Positions 41,458 through 51,728 are shown, counted from the stretch's first letter. The stretch: DNA of 64,000 nt from Prevotella sp. oral taxon 376 (GCF_003043945.1 NZ_PYXG01000001.1:1-64000), one strand, 5' to 3'. Translations and numbers: made by a program. The notes: generated from the letters alone by a model not told the origin.

Positions 41458-42555
41458 TTATTTATCCAACTCGTTGAGGGCAAACATATAGGCCCCCAGA
41501 GAGATGGCCGAAGAGGCCCCGATCCTCGTGCGGAGCACGCCCACACGCTTCAACGGATCGTAGTCTATCTGCTCGTTAGTGCCGGGAACGGCCACCTTCA
41601 CGGCGCCGCCCTTCAGAAACTCGGCCAGCTGGGCGGGGTCTTCCAGATTGTATACCTTCATCTGCGTGTGTCCCACTTGCTCTCCGTTCATCATCTTGAG
41701 CTTGCTGTTCATCTCGTCGACCAGCGACGGGAAGATGAGGTCGGAACTATGAGCCATGCCGCCGCCGATAACCACAAGGCCGTCTACGATGGTGTCGGCC
41801 ATGGCAATGGCATCGCCGGCCATCTCGCCCAGCTCGGCAAAACTGTGCCGGGCAGCCTCCATGTCGCCCGGCCGCTTGCCCTCGGCGATCTCGCTGATGT
41901 CCTTCGGCGTGAGGTCGGCGGCATCGCCCGAGAGCTCCTTATAGACCCGCTTCACGGCACGGATGGCCACGCTTTCCTCCGCGATACACTCAGGATACTT
42001 CTTGTTACGGAAACACCAGATGTCGCCGCCCATACCATTGTCGCCCAGAAGGAGCTCGCCGTTGATGACCACGCCCGCGCCAAAGCCCGTGCCGAGGGTG
42101 ATGCCCAGCAGATGGCTGAACCGCTTCGGGCTGCCCGCCTGCCTAAGGAGACGGTTGACTTCGGGCAGTGCTCCGCCCATGGCCTCACCATAGGCGAAGA
42201 GGCTTCCGTCGTTGTTGATGAACACGGGCACGCCGAATTTCCGCTCGAGAAACGGACCCAAGGCGATGCCGCCTCGGAAGGAGGGGAAGTTGGGAAGGTC
42301 GCCGATGATGCCCTTTTTATAGTCGGCCGGGCCAGGGAAAGCAAAGCTGATGGCGGACGGCGCGGCAGGCACCTGCTCTTTGATGTGCTCAAATCCCTTG
42401 ACGAGCTGGTTCAGACAGTCGCCGAGGCTGGCCGCCATGGAAGGCAGCGTATATGCCTCTACGATTTCCCTACCGCCCCGCATGGCGGAGAACACGAAGT
42501 TCGTGCCACCGGCATCCAGCGTAAGGATAACTCTTTTATCGTTCTTATAGTCCAT
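41458..42555 (-). CDS. ROK family sugar kinase or regulator-like protein
   Basis: 365 aa from ATG 42553-42555 (MDYKNDKRVILTLDAGGTN); a start at 42600 would add an unlikely basic extension. The ATPase fold shows LDAGGTNFVF (phosphate 1), AISFAFPGPADY, LGITLGTGFGAGVVI and VIGGGMAHSS. There is no DNA-binding domain, so it is more like a glucokinase or other sugar kinase than a NagC-type repressor. The zinc motif CxCGxxGC normal for ROK proteins is replaced by WCFRNKKYPEC. Sugar specificity is unknown. Single gene. Confidence 0.85.
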   Translation of the reverse strand: MDYKNDKRVILTLDAGGTNFVFSAMRGGREIVEAYTLPSMAASLGDCLNQLVKGFEHIKEQVPAAPSAISFAFPGPADYKKGIIGDLPNFPSFRGGIALGPFLERKFGVPVFINNDGSLFAYGEAMGGALPEVNRLLRQAGSPKRFSHLLGITLGTGFGAGVVINGELLLGDNGMGGDIWCFRNKKYPECIAEESVAIRAVKRVYKELSGDAADLTPKDISEIAEGKRPGDMEAARHSFAELGEMAGDAIAMADTIVDGLVVIGGGMAHSSDLIFPSLVDEMNSKLKMMNGEQVGHTQMKVYNLEDPAQLAEFLKGGAVKVAVPGTNEQIDYDPLKRVGVLRTRIGASSAISLGAYMFALNELDK

Positions 42556-42642
42556 AATAGTTAGTTGTTGGTTTCTGATTTTCGGTTTCTCTTGTCGCAA
42601 GAGGCATGCTCCCCTCCACCCTGCCAGTATGGCAAAGAATGC

Positions 42643-43341
42643 TCACAGATTGAACTTATAGGCCACGGAGAAAGTGAAGAAGCTGTTCTTCGCGCTGCTG
42701 GTTGTGCTCACCTTCAGCAAGCCGAGGTTGTAACGGGCATCGAGCACCACATTCATATATTCGTAGGACAGGCCGAAAGGTATCGAGAGATCGAACTGGT
42801 GGTAGCCCTCGATCGAACTGTTCTTCAGGGTTAGCGGTTCGCCATACACCCCTACGCCGGTCGATTTCTCATAGGTTACATCCGAGACCTTCACCTCGCT
42901 CTTCGCGTTCACGAGGAAGCCTGCCTGCAGACCGGCCTTGACGGCAAAGTCCTTGACCACATACATGTTCAGCATCACGGGCACGAGCACATAGTCCAGA
43001 CGGGTGTAAGCGCCCTGATAAGCCGAATAGACGGCCCGCTCCTCCGTCTGGCTCTGCAGTATCTCCGTATTGCCGGTCCTGTATCCGAGGGCGGCATAAT
43101 AGGCCCCCAGCGTCAGGCTCAGCTCATTGGAGCACTGATATTCCCCCTCAAGTCCTGCCATGAAGTCGGCTCGGAACTTGGGTTTCATGGAGTGCCCGCC
43201 GCCATAGTAAATGTCCTGTTTGGTTATCTTGGCGATGCTCACCCCCACCTTCGGAGCCAGGGAGAATGTGCCCGGGCGGCTCTGGGCATTCATCGCGAGG
43301 GCTGCCGACAAGAAGAGTGCCGCCAAAAACATCTTTTTCAT
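42643..43341 (-). CDS. Outer-membrane beta-barrel protein (PorT-like)
   Basis: 232 aa with a signal peptide (LAALFLSAALAMNAQ). The mature part begins FSLAPKVGVSIAKIT and alternates hydrophobic and polar strands ending in FTFSVAYKFNL, with a terminal aromatic-hydrophobic strand as in outer-membrane barrels. Probably eight strands. Function unknown. It lies 26 bp downstream of typA on the same strand, perhaps by read-through. Confidence 0.85.
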   Translation of the reverse strand: MKKMFLAALFLSAALAMNAQSRPGTFSLAPKVGVSIAKITKQDIYYGGGHSMKPKFRADFMAGLEGEYQCSNELSLTLGAYYAALGYRTGNTEILQSQTEERAVYSAYQGAYTRLDYVLVPVMLNMYVVKDFAVKAGLQAGFLVNAKSEVKVSDVTYEKSTGVGVYGEPLTLKNSSIEGYHQFDLSIPFGLSYEYMNVVLDARYNLGLLKVSTTSSAKNSFFTFSVAYKFNL

Positions 43342-43367
43342 AATCCTCCTATTTATAATCGTGTCTC

Positions 43368-45170
43368 TTATTCCTTGTTTGCGCGCTTGCGATCCAGATG
43401 GTCGAGGATGATCTTACGCATGCGCATGCTCTTCGGGGTAACCTCCACATACTCGTCGGCCTTGATGTATTCGAGGCATTCCTCCAGGCTCATCTCGGTC
43501 TTGGGGATGATGCGGGCCTTGTCGTCGGACCCCGACGCACGCACATTGGTAAGCTGCTTGGCCTTGGTTACATTGATGACGAGGTCGTTATCATGGACAT
43601 GCTCGCCTACCACCTGTCCGCAATAGACCTCCTCGCCCGGGTCGATGAAGAACTTGCCACGGTCCTGAAGCTTGTCAATGGAATAGGCATAGGCCGTCCC
43701 GGTCTCAAGAGCTACCATGGAGCCGTTTACTCTTCGCACGATATCTCCCTTGTAGGGCTGGTACTCCTTGTAGCGATGCGCCATGATGGCTTCGCCCTGA
43801 CTGGCCGTAAGCACATTGGTGCGGAGGCCGATGATGCCGCGCGAAGGGATGTCGAAGGTTATGTTCACGCGGTCGCCCTCTGTCTCCATACCTGTCAACT
43901 CACCTTTGCGACGGGTAACCATGTCGACCATTTTGGAACTGTATTCCGTCGGCACATTGATGTCGAGGTCCTCGATGGGCTCGCATTTCACGCCGTCTAT
44001 CTCCTTATAGATTACCTGCGGCTGCCCCACCTGCAGTTCGAAGCCCTCGCGACGCATGGTTTCCACGAGCACGGAGAGGTGGAGCACGCCGCGCCCACTT
44101 ACGATCCACTTGTCGGTAGAGTCCTCCATCGGGGTTACGCGGAGGGCAAGGTTCTTCTCCAACTCCTTGCTCAGGCGGTCGCCGATCTGGCGACTGGTGC
44201 AGTATTTGCCCTCCTTTCCGAAGAAGGGAGAATCGTTGATGGTGAAGAGCATGCTCATCGTAGGCTCGTCGACGGCAATGGGCGGCAATGCCTCCGGATT
44301 CTCGAGGTCGGCAATGGTGTCGCCGATCTCGAAACGCTCCAGGCCTATCACGGCACAGATATCGCCCGAATCCACATGGTCGGCGCGCTTGTGGGTGATG
44401 CCCTCGAAAGTGTGCAGCTCCTTGATCTTGGTCTTTTCCTTGGAGCCGTCGCGGTGGCAGATGGTGATGTTCATGCCGTCGCGCAATGTGCCGCGATGCA
44501 CACGACCCACCGCGATGCGGCCCGTGTAGTTGCTATAGTCAAGCGAGGTGATCAACATCTGCGGCGTTCCCTCAAGCTGCCTGGGGGCAGGGATGGCCTC
44601 GAGAATCTTGTCGAGCAGATAGTCTATGTTGCCGGTGGGCGTCTTCCAGTCTTCCCCCATCCAGCCATTCTTGGCCGATCCGTAGACTACGGGGAAGTCC
44701 AGCTGGTCCTCGGAGGCATTCAAGTCGAACATCAAGTCGAACACCATCTCGTAGACTTGCTCCGGGCGGCAGTTGGGCTTGTCGACTTTGTTCACCACCA
44801 CTATCGGCTTCAGGCCCAGCTGAAGGGCCTTCTGAAGCACGAAGCGGGTCTGCGGCATGGGTCCTTCGAACGCGTCCACGAGGAGCAGACAGCCGTCGGC
44901 CATGTTGAGCACGCGCTCCACCTCGCCCCCGAAATCCGAGTGTCCGGGCGTGTCGAGGATGTTTATCTTGACACCTTTCCATGTAATCGATACATTCTTC
45001 GAGAGGATGGTGATGCCTCTCTCACGCTCGAGATCATTGGAGTCGAGCACCTCACCACTGTTATCCTGACCCTCACGGAAGAGCTTTCCGGCGAGCATCA
45101 TCTTGTCGACCAGCGTGGTTTTTCCATGGTCGACATGTGCAATCACTGCAATATTCCTGATATCTTGCAT
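43368..45170 (-). CDS. typA: Ribosome-associated GTPase TypA/BipA
   Basis: 600 aa from ATG 45168-45170 ([19 protein letters not shown]); a longer frame would cross the promoter. G1 [10 protein letters not shown]3 [11 protein letters not shown] and G4 NKVDKP are present, then EF-G-like domains II, III and V and the BipA-specific C-terminal domain with [13 protein letters not shown]. It binds the ribosome under stress and aids large-subunit assembly. Divergent from rpsO. Confidence 0.97.
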   Translation of the reverse strand: MQDIRNIAVIAHVDHGKTTLVDKMMLAGKLFREGQDNSGEVLDSNDLERERGITILSKNVSITWKGVKINILDTPGHSDFGGEVERVLNMADGCLLLVDAFEGPMPQTRFVLQKALQLGLKPIVVVNKVDKPNCRPEQVYEMVFDLMFDLNASEDQLDFPVVYGSAKNGWMGEDWKTPTGNIDYLLDKILEAIPAPRQLEGTPQMLITSLDYSNYTGRIAVGRVHRGTLRDGMNITICHRDGSKEKTKIKELHTFEGITHKRADHVDSGDICAVIGLERFEIGDTIADLENPEALPPIAVDEPTMSMLFTINDSPFFGKEGKYCTSRQIGDRLSKELEKNLALRVTPMEDSTDKWIVSGRGVLHLSVLVETMRREGFELQVGQPQVIYKEIDGVKCEPIEDLDINVPTEYSSKMVDMVTRRKGELTGMETEGDRVNITFDIPSRGIIGLRTNVLTASQGEAIMAHRYKEYQPYKGDIVRRVNGSMVALETGTAYAYSIDKLQDRGKFFIDPGEEVYCGQVVGEHVHDNDLVINVTKAKQLTNVRASGSDDKARIIPKTEMSLEECLEYIKADEYVEVTPKSMRMRKIILDHLDRKRANKE

Positions 45171-45194
45171 TTGTATAGCTAATAAATTCGAGCG

Positions 45195-45202
45195 CAAAGT
45201 TA
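45195..45202 (-). promoter_or_regulatory. Promoter -7 element of typA
   Basis: The minus strand reads TAACTTTG, 24 bp before the start codon. Confidence 0.6.
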
Positions 45203-45220
45203 CAAAAAAAGCGATAAATA

Positions 45221-45252
45221 TTTGCCTGTTTCGCCAAAAAGTTGTACCTTTG
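45221..45252 (+). promoter_or_regulatory. rpsO promoter
   Basis: TTTG (45221-45224), exactly 20 bp, TACCTTTG (45245-45252). The leader of about 105 nt before rpsO is long enough for translational autoregulation by S15, which is known in other bacteria; I did not identify the structure. Confidence 0.8.
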
Positions 45253-45363
45253 CGGCGCAATTTCGGAGAATCCGATGCATTCAAGGGCGTTGCCGGTTGT
45301 GATTAAGGCCGCCGTACGCCCGCGGGATGTAATGTTGCAACAACCATTAATCAAACCACAGCT

Positions 45364-45633
45364 ATGTATTTAGACAAGACCAAGAAGGAAGAAATCTTCA
45401 CGGAGTATGGCCAGGGCACGACCGATACCGGTTCGGCAGAGAGCCAGATCGCACTGTTCACCTATCGCATCAAGCACCTCACGGAGCATGTAAAGAAGCA
45501 CCACAAAGACTTCGTTACCACCCGCTCGCTGACCATGTTGGTAGGTAAGCGCCGCGCCTTGCTCAACTATCTCTACGACCGCGACATCGAGCGTTACCGT
45601 GCTATCACCAAGAAGCTCGGCCTTCGCAGATAA
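45364..45633 (+). CDS. rpsO: 30S ribosomal protein S15
   Basis: 89 aa, the standard length. Family segments TGSAESQIALFTYRIKHLTEH, HHKDFVTTRSLTMLVGKRR and LLNYLYDRDIERY are present. It binds the central domain of 16S rRNA early in assembly. It has a full promoter and its own terminator; pnp does not follow, unlike in enterobacteria. Confidence 0.98.
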   Translation: MYLDKTKKEEIFTEYGQGTTDTGSAESQIALFTYRIKHLTEHVKKHHKDFVTTRSLTMLVGKRRALLNYLYDRDIERYRAITKKLGLRR

Positions 45634-45656
45634 TAAAGACAAAGAGAATTGTTCTG

Positions 45657-45691
45657 TCCCCGTTTGTTGTCAAGACGAGCGGGGATTTTTT
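45657..45691 (+). terminator. rpsO terminator
   Basis: Stem TCCCCG (45657-45662) / CGGGGA (45680-45685) with extra internal pairing, then six T (45686-45691). Confidence 0.85.
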
Positions 45692-45790
45692 GTCTGTAAC
45701 GCATCTGCGGTATTCTACATCGGCCCCGGCCGACTTCTCTCTGCACGCAGATGGCCATCCTGAAAACAGGAAGCCGCTATCCAGGTTACA

Positions 45791-45856
45791 ATCTCGGCGA
45801 TTTCGTCCCACGATTTCGCCGATTTTGTCATACAACTTCGCCGATTTTACTTTTCC
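45791..45856. repeat. 22-bp tandem array, family D, three units (D1)
   Basis: Units start at 45791, 45813 and 45835. The shared core is TCGSCGATTT near the start of each. The same family with the same period is at 52764. It lies between the rpsO terminator and the promoter of the next gene. Confidence 0.85.
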
Positions 45857-45934
45857 GCCAACGACCCAAAGGAAAAAAGGACAGTGCCCCGCCTCATTCA
45901 GGAAACCATTCTCGTGATTTCAGAAAAATATATT

Positions 45935-45942
45935 TATCTTTG
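45935..45942 (+). promoter_or_regulatory. Promoter -7 element of the C10 protease gene
   Basis: TATCTTTG, 27 bp before the ATG at 45970; no well-placed -33 TTTG. Confidence 0.55.
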
Positions 45943-45969
45943 CAGAAAAGAACCTAAAGACTCCAACGG

Positions 45970-47313
45970 ATGAAACATCTAATCGCATCGTTACTGCTCG
46001 GACTGCTGCCGCTCGCCGTGCCCGCCCAAGAGAACATCAAGCCCCTTGTGAAGACGCAGTGGGGACAAGGCGCTCCGTTCAACCTGCTCTGCCCGGTAAA
46101 GACAGACTCTACGACCTTGAAGAAAGTGCATGCCAAGGCAGGATGCGTCGCCGTGGCCGTGGCCCAGGTGGTGCGCAACAGGGAGTATCCGTCGGTAAGT
46201 CCCGACGGAAAGACCCCCTACGAATGGCAGAAAATGTTCAACATCTACTATCAGGGCATCGAGAAAGAAAGTCTCGTGGCCGTGGCGAAGCTCATCAGCG
46301 ACTGCGGCGTACAGAGCCGCGCACAGTACGGGCCCGACGCATCGGGCGCCTACACGAAGACAGCCGTGGACAACATGAAGCGCCTGATGCGCTTCAGCAA
46401 GTATATGATGCCGCTCCGCCGCGACGAATATGCGGGCGAGGAGGGGCTCAAACGATGGAAAGACATCATCTACGGAGAGCTTGCCGCAGGAAGACCCGTC
46501 ATCTTCTCGGGCACGCAGAAGCAGAAAAACGGCAAGAGAGACCGTTCCCACGCCTTCATCGTCGACGGCTACAAGAACGGCAAGTTTCATGTCAACTTCG
46601 GATGGGACGGCCTTGAAGACGGGTACTACGACATCGAGGACCTGAACGGATACAGTGAGCGACAGGTGGCCGTGGTAAACATCGCCGACTCCACCTACAT
46701 CCCTGAGACGCGGCAAGTGAAGCTCTCTGCCGCCGGAACGCTGAAAGACCATTTCGCGCCCGAGGACCTCAAGCAGGTGTATTCGCTGAAAATCACCGGA
46801 AAGATGAATGCCGACGACTATGCCTTCCTGCGCTCGCTGAGCACCTACTCGACGAAGACCGGGAAGGGAGGAGTGCTCGCGGCCATCGACCTGAGCGACC
46901 TCGAGACGACGGAACTGCCCGACACGGCCTTCAAGAACTGCAACAAACTGGTGTATGTGAAACTGCCCCGAGGCATCAAGACCATCCCCGCAGCCACCTT
47001 CTACAACTGCCATCTGTTGAACTTCGCGGACATTCCGGAGGGGACGGAGACCATTGGCAAGGGTGCTTTTGCCGGCTGCCGCTCGCTCATCAAGGCTGAT
47101 CTGCCCGAGAGCGTAACTACCATCGGCCGCAAGGCCTATCGCTATTGCAGCTCGCTCATCGCGGTGAACCTGCCCCGGAATATCGCCTTTGTGGGCGACG
47201 AGGCCTTCAGCGACTGCGAGCAACTGCGATGGATCAACCTGCCGGAAAAGGCACAGACAGGCAAGGGGCTCACCCTCCGCTCCAAAGATTTCAAGGAGCT
47301 CACAAGATACTGA
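45970..47313 (+). CDS. Secreted C10 cysteine protease with leucine-rich repeat tail
   Basis: 447 aa with a signal peptide (LLLGLLPLAVPAQ). The protease part (about 20-240) shows the catalytic Cys in AGCVAVAVAQVVRN near residue 59, the His in RSHAFIVDGY and the FHVNFGWDG strand typical of streptopain and Prevotella interpains. The propeptide between signal and Cys is very short compared with streptopain, so activation may differ. Residues about 260-447 form a BspA-type leucine-rich repeat domain (FKNCNKLVYVKLP, FYNCHLLNFADIP, YRYCSSLIAVNLP). I infer adhesion plus proteolysis at the cell surface or outside; no C-terminal sorting domain is obvious. Confidence 0.88.
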   Translation: MKHLIASLLLGLLPLAVPAQENIKPLVKTQWGQGAPFNLLCPVKTDSTTLKKVHAKAGCVAVAVAQVVRNREYPSVSPDGKTPYEWQKMFNIYYQGIEKESLVAVAKLISDCGVQSRAQYGPDASGAYTKTAVDNMKRLMRFSKYMMPLRRDEYAGEEGLKRWKDIIYGELAAGRPVIFSGTQKQKNGKRDRSHAFIVDGYKNGKFHVNFGWDGLEDGYYDIEDLNGYSERQVAVVNIADSTYIPETRQVKLSAAGTLKDHFAPEDLKQVYSLKITGKMNADDYAFLRSLSTYSTKTGKGGVLAAIDLSDLETTELPDTAFKNCNKLVYVKLPRGIKTIPAATFYNCHLLNFADIPEGTETIGKGAFAGCRSLIKADLPESVTTIGRKAYRYCSSLIAVNLPRNIAFVGDEAFSDCEQLRWINLPEKAQTGKGLTLRSKDFKELTRY

Positions 47314-47483
47314 AACGCCCTGTCGCGTCTCGCGGAGAACTTATATACAGCGCCTTGGCGAGCCCCGGCCTCACCTCCAGCCCGGGGGTTGATGCCGGTA
47401 AGCGGATTGGCAAGATGGGAAAAGGGAACAAGGAGAGAACTGTGGCCGGCAGGAAGATGCCCAGAACAGGAACAGAAGGAATG

Positions 47484-47912
47484 TTATCGATCGCCGCCCG
47501 TCAGGATTTCATGGAGCGGCCGCATCACGAACTCTCTCTCCCGCATCAGCGGATGAGGTATCCGCAGACCGGGCTTGTCTACCGTGAGGTCGTCGTAGAG
47601 CAGGATATCGATGTCGATGGGGCGGTCGTGATACTGGCCATCGCTTGTCTTCAGGCTTCTTCCGAGGTGGCGCTCTATCTCCTGCGTGGCCTCCAGAACC
47701 TGCTGCGGACTATCGGGCGTGGTGCAGCAGGCACAGGCATTGAGGAACTTGTGCGGCGACGAGAAGCCCCAGGGGTCGGTCTCGTAGAAGGAGGAGACGC
47801 GCTCCAGGGGTCCTACCCTTGTATCGAGCAACCGGAGCGCGTCGTCCATGGTCTTGCGCCTGTCGCCCAGATTGGAGCCCAAACTGAAGTAGACGGTGTG
47901 CGATTTAGTCAT
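47484..47912 (-). CDS. folK: 6-hydroxymethyl-7,8-dihydropterin pyrophosphokinase
   Basis: 142 aa. Family marks are [10 protein letters not shown], the second region around YETDPWGF, and the active-site signature [12 protein letters not shown] with the metal-binding aspartates. It transfers pyrophosphate from ATP to hydroxymethyl-dihydropterin in folate synthesis, following FolB (22854). It overlaps the end of queA by 8 bp. Convergent with the protease gene across 170 bp holding a weak GC hairpin (about 47363-47387). Confidence 0.95.
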   Translation of the reverse strand: MTKSHTVYFSLGSNLGDRRKTMDDALRLLDTRVGPLERVSSFYETDPWGFSSPHKFLNACACCTTPDSPQQVLEATQEIERHLGRSLKTSDGQYHDRPIDIDILLYDDLTVDKPGLRIPHPLMREREFVMRPLHEILTGGDR

Positions 47913-49071
47913 TCACGATCAGCATAGCATCGCCATAACAGCCGAACATATAGCCGTTTTTCACCGCAAGGTCATAGCCTTCCATCACCAGATCATAGCC
48001 TCCGAAGGCCGCGGCCTCCATCAGGAGCGTGGAATAAGGCTGATAGAAGTTAACGATCATGCAGTCGGCCATGCCGAAATCATAGGGCGGAAAGATGAAC
48101 TTATTGGTCCAGCCGTCATACTCCTTGAGCAGTCCGTCGGTGCCGACGGCGGTCTCCGTGGCCTTTACGACACTCGTTCCCACGGCCACGACATGATGTC
48201 CCGTGGTCTTGGCCTGGTTCACGATGTCGCAGGCTTCCCGTGTGATCACCATCTGTTCGGAGTCCATCTTGTGCTTCGTGAGGTCTTCCACCTCGATTTC
48301 ATGGAAGTTTCCGAGTCCGCAATGGAGGGTAACAAAGGCGGATTCGATGCCCTTGATCTCCATACGCTTCATCAACTCACGGGAGAAATGAAGCCCCGTG
48401 GCCGGAGCGGTAACGGCTCCCTCGTTCTTGGCGAAGATGCACTGGAAGTCGTCCATATCCTCCTTGGTAGCGTGGGGAACCTCACGGTTGTCGATGATAT
48501 ATCGCGGCAGCGGAGCCTCGCCGAGGGCAAAAAGCTCACGCTTGAACTCGTCGTGCGGACAGTCGTACAGGAAACGGAGGGTGCGCCCGCGACTGGTAGT
48601 ATTGTCGATGACCTCGGCCACCATCGTACTGGTATCGTCGAAGAAGAGCTTGTTGCCGATGCGAATCTTGCGGGCGGGCTCTACGAGGACATCCCAGAGG
48701 CGCATCTCCTCGTTCAGCTCACGGAGCAGGAACACCTCGATCTTGGCATCCGTCTTCTCCTTTGTGCCGTACAGGCGTGCCGGGAAGACCTTGGTATCGT
48801 TGAAGAGGAAGGCGTCTCCCTCGTCGAAATAGTCCAGCACATTGCGGAAATCGAGGTAGTCGCCCTCAACGGGATTGCCCTCCGCGTCTTTCTTGAACAT
48901 TTCTATGGTCTGCGACTGACGGTGAAGCACCATCAGCCTGCACTCGTCCCGACGGGTAATGCGGAAAGAACCCTTCGTCCCGTCATCGTTCTTGAACTCA
49001 TGAACGACGCTATGCGGATATAACGCCACCTGCTCCTTGGGCAGATTAAACTTAAATTGTGATAGTTTCAT
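47905..49071 (-). CDS. queA: tRNA preQ1(34) S-adenosylmethionine ribosyltransferase-isomerase
   Basis: 388 aa, longer than the usual 340-360. Family segments [47 protein letters not shown] and [12 protein letters not shown] are present. It moves the ribose of SAM onto preQ1 in tRNA to give epoxyqueuosine. The extra length lies in the first 80 residues and in small loops. Third from the end of the ftsX-folK cluster, 3 bp after truB. Confidence 0.95.
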   Translation of the reverse strand: MKLSQFKFNLPKEQVALYPHSVVHEFKNDDGTKGSFRITRRDECRLMVLHRQSQTIEMFKKDAEGNPVEGDYLDFRNVLDYFDEGDAFLFNDTKVFPARLYGTKEKTDAKIEVFLLRELNEEMRLWDVLVEPARKIRIGNKLFFDDTSTMVAEVIDNTTSRGRTLRFLYDCPHDEFKRELFALGEAPLPRYIIDNREVPHATKEDMDDFQCIFAKNEGAVTAPATGLHFSRELMKRMEIKGIESAFVTLHCGLGNFHEIEVEDLTKHKMDSEQMVITREACDIVNQAKTTGHHVVAVGTSVVKATETAVGTDGLLKEYDGWTNKFIFPPYDFGMADCMIVNFYQPYSTLLMEAAAFGGYDLVMEGYDLAVKNGYMFGCYGDAMLIVND

Positions 49072-49074
49072 AAG

Positions 49075-49779
49075 CTATATAGTCCTTTCTGTTTCTTGAT
49101 TGTCCAGCCATTCCTGGAAGTTGTCGAAGTCGACGCAGTTGTCTACGGTATAGTCGCCGACCCGCGTGCGGCGAAGCGAAGTGAGGTAAGCACCGCTGCC
49201 GAGAGCCCTTCCGATGTCGCGGGCCAACGCCCGTATATAGGTGCCCTTGCCACAGACCACGCGGAGGCTCATCTGCATCGTCTCCGCGTCAAAGTCCCGC
49301 AGCTCTATCTCGTCGATGCGAACCGTCTTCGGTTTCAGCTCTACGCTTTCTCCGGCCCTCCGTATGTCATAGGCCCGCTTGCCCCCCACCTTGACGGCGC
49401 TGAAGGTCGGCGGAACCTGCCGGACAACGCCTATAAACTGCGGGAGCACCTCCTCGACACGCTCACGGGTGATGTGCCCGGTGGGATATGTGGCGTTCAC
49501 CTCGTGCTCCTTGTCGTAGCTCGCCGTGGTGGCCCCCAACTGCAGGGTGGCCAGATACTCCTTGGTGTGGTTCTGGAGCTCCTCTATCCGCTTGGTGCAC
49601 TTGCCCGTGCAGAGAATCAGAACACCCGTTGCCAACGGATCGAGAGTGCCCGCGTGGCCTATTTTCACCTTATGCCCTAAGGTGTGAGAGAGGATATACC
49701 TCACATGAGCCAAAGCTCCGAAGCTCGTCATCTTATAGGGCTTGTCTATCGCAAATATCTCTCCTGCCTGAAAATTCAT
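49075..49779 (-). CDS. truB: tRNA pseudouridine(55) synthase
   Basis: 234 aa. The catalytic aspartate is in GHAGTLDPLATGVL near residue 46; DKPYKMTSF and RVVCGKGTYIRALARDIG complete the family core. It makes pseudouridine 55 in the T loop of tRNAs. The C-terminal PUA domain of larger TruBs is absent, as is common in Bacteroidota. Its start abuts the uppP stop. Confidence 0.96.
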   Translation of the reverse strand: MNFQAGEIFAIDKPYKMTSFGALAHVRYILSHTLGHKVKIGHAGTLDPLATGVLILCTGKCTKRIEELQNHTKEYLATLQLGATTASYDKEHEVNATYPTGHITRERVEEVLPQFIGVVRQVPPTFSAVKVGGKRAYDIRRAGESVELKPKTVRIDEIELRDFDAETMQMSLRVVCGKGTYIRALARDIGRALGSGAYLTSLRRTRVGDYTVDNCVDFDNFQEWLDNQETERTI

Positions 49780-50580
49780 TTAAAGACTGCAGATTATGGT
49801 AATCGCACCGACAACGGCACAGTAGACAGCGAAATAGATGAGCTTGCCTCTCTTTACGATATTAATCATCCACTTGCAGGCAAAACATCCTGAGACGAAA
49901 GCCGCAAGAAACCCGACGATCAACGCAGGGAAAGAGATTCCGCCCGCAACTGCCGCCAGCCCCTCTTGCGAGGCTTTCAGGACATCAAGCAGGGCCTCGC
50001 CTAAAATAGGGGGAATGACCATCAGGAACGAGAACTGCGCCAGCTTCTCCTTCTTGTCGCCGAGGAGAATGCCGGTGGCGATGGTACTTCCCGAACGAGA
50101 CAGACCCGGCATCACGGCCACCGCCTGGGCAAGGCCGATGATGAAGGCGTCTCTCTTCGTTATCTTCTCCCGCTGCCTCGGGCGGGCAAAATAGGAAAAA
50201 GCCAGCAAGGTCGCAGTCAGCAGCAACATGCATCCCACTATGAGGAGACCCGAGGAAAAGACCTCTTCCACATAGTCTTTCAGGAACAATCCTACGATGC
50301 CTATAGGTATCATAGAGATGAGAATGTTAACGACATACTGCGTTTCCTCGTTCCACCGGAACTTGAAAAGTCCCTTGAACATCCATGAGATTTCCTTCCA
50401 GAGGACAACCAGAGTGCTAAGCACGGTGGCGATATGTACCGCTACCGTAAAAGTCAGGTTGTCATCCCCGTTCACGCCGAATAATGCGGAGACAATCGTC
50501 AGGTGTCCGCTGCTACTCACGGGAAGGTATTCCGTCAGCCCCTGGACCAATCCCAGGATCAATGCTTGTAACCAGTCCAT
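49780..50580 (-). CDS. uppP: Undecaprenyl-diphosphatase
   Basis: 266 aa, polytopic. Active-site motifs are [18 protein letters not shown] near the N-terminus and [18 protein letters not shown] in the middle. It recycles undecaprenyl diphosphate to the lipid carrier used for peptidoglycan and O-antigen; overexpression gives bacitracin resistance in other bacteria. It is directly followed by truB and preceded by the DUF3098 gene with no gap. Confidence 0.97.
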   Translation of the reverse strand: MDWLQALILGLVQGLTEYLPVSSSGHLTIVSALFGVNGDDNLTFTVAVHIATVLSTLVVLWKEISWMFKGLFKFRWNEETQYVVNILISMIPIGIVGLFLKDYVEEVFSSGLLIVGCMLLLTATLLAFSYFARPRQREKITKRDAFIIGLAQAVAVMPGLSRSGSTIATGILLGDKKEKLAQFSFLMVIPPILGEALLDVLKASQEGLAAVAGGISFPALIVGFLAAFVSGCFACKWMINIVKRGKLIYFAVYCAVVGAITIICSL

Positions 50581-50817
50581 TTATTCCTCCGTATTGTCCT
50601 TTGGCTTGCGAACGATTGCGTAAATCATAGAGACGAACCCTATGAAGCACACGACGGGAGCAACCTTGATATGCAGGGCACTGAAAATCTCGGGGTTATA
50701 CTGTGTTTCGGTAGACTCACCGCCAGCCATCAGGACAAAGCCGATAAGCACTATCACCATGCCCACCGCCAGCAAGATGAAGTTGACCTTGTCGAATGCC
50801 AGATTCTTCTTATCCAT
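50581..50817 (-). CDS. DUF3098 small membrane protein
   Basis: 78 aa with two membrane helices (about 13-30 and 52-70) and a central polar loop (GGESTETQYNPEIFSALH). The sequence and its place between ftsX and uppP are typical of DUF3098 in Bacteroidota. Function unknown; linkage suggests a role at the division site or in lipid-carrier recycling. Confidence 0.9.
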   Translation of the reverse strand: MDKKNLAFDKVNFILLAVGMVIVLIGFVLMAGGESTETQYNPEIFSALHIKVAPVVCFIGFVSMIYAIVRKPKDNTEE

Positions 50818-50846
50818 CGCTTTATAGTTTTCTTTATGTTTGATTA

Positions 50847-51728
50847 TCAGATTTTATATAACTCACCGGCCTTCATCCTCAGAAACTTGTTCACGGAGAT
50901 GCGGGCACACAGAGCCGTAATGACAATTCCGAACAGGAATACCGATGTCGCCGTGATGGCCATGACCTCCCAAGTAACCACCGCGAGGGTGTCCGGCTCG
51001 TTCAGATACAGCGCATAGACAAGTCCGCCAAGCACCAGGCAGGCCAGGACGGCCGCAAGGATGCCCGTCCACACGGCACGCTTCAGGAACGGCCTGCGAA
51101 TGAATCCCCACGAGGCACCCACCAACTTCATCGTGTGAATGGAGAAACGGCGGGCGTAAATGCCCAGCCTGACAGTATTGCTGATCAGCGTGAACGACAC
51201 GAAAGTGAGCAAAACGGCCAGCACCAAGAGGCCGATGCTGATCTTGCCAAGCGTCTCGTTCACGCTGTCTATCAAGTCTTTCTGATAAGTGATGTCGCTC
51301 ACCTTCGGGTACTTTTTCAACTCCTTCACGATCCATTTCAGGGAATCGTTGTTGGCATAGTCGGCATTCAGCGTGAGCTCAATGGACCCGAGGAACGGGT
51401 TCTCGCCGCCCGTGAACTCGGAGGGATCCACTCCCATCTCACGCGTCTGCTCCCTGAGCGCGGCCTCCTTGCTGATGAACTTCTGCGCGTGGATATAGGG
51501 ACGAGCCTCTAAATTCCTGCATAGCTTCTGGGCCTCGGGGTTGGTCATGTCCTGTTCGAGCATCATCGTGATCACAAGGTTTTCCCTCACATAGGAAGAA
51601 AGGTTCCGCGCCGTGAGCACGGAGAAGACCACCATTCCCAATAAAATCAGCACCATAGCCGTGCTTATGCAAAGAGTTACAGCCTGCAACCCCTGTCGGT
51701 TGCCGGCCTTTGTTCGTTTCTTTCCCAT
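50847..51728 (-). CDS. ftsX: Cell-division permease FtsX
   Basis: 293 aa with an N-terminal cytoplasmic segment, one helix (about 20-42), an extracytoplasmic domain (about 45-165) and three more helices, as usual for FtsX. The stretch TISNTVRLGIYARRF-like (TLISNTVRLGIYARRF) before helix 3 is the family coupling region. With the ATPase FtsE it activates septal amidases. ftsE is not adjacent, also common in Bacteroidota. First gene of the six-gene leftward cluster. Confidence 0.93.
   Translation of the reverse strand: MGKKRTKAGNRQGLQAVTLCISTAMVLILLGMVVFSVLTARNLSSYVRENLVITMMLEQDMTNPEAQKLCRNLEARPYIHAQKFISKEAALREQTREMGVDPSEFTGGENPFLGSIELTLNADYANNDSLKWIVKELKKYPKVSDITYQKDLIDSVNETLGKISIGLLVLAVLLTFVSFTLISNTVRLGIYARRFSIHTMKLVGASWGFIRRPFLKRAVWTGILAAVLACLVLGGLVYALYLNEPDTLAVVTWEVMAITATSVFLFGIVITALCARISVNKFLRMKAGELYKI

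Noticed and set aside
43398..45182. Long + strand open frame antisense to typA
   Set aside because: typA is unambiguous on the other strand; the + frame is a shadow of GC-rich codons.
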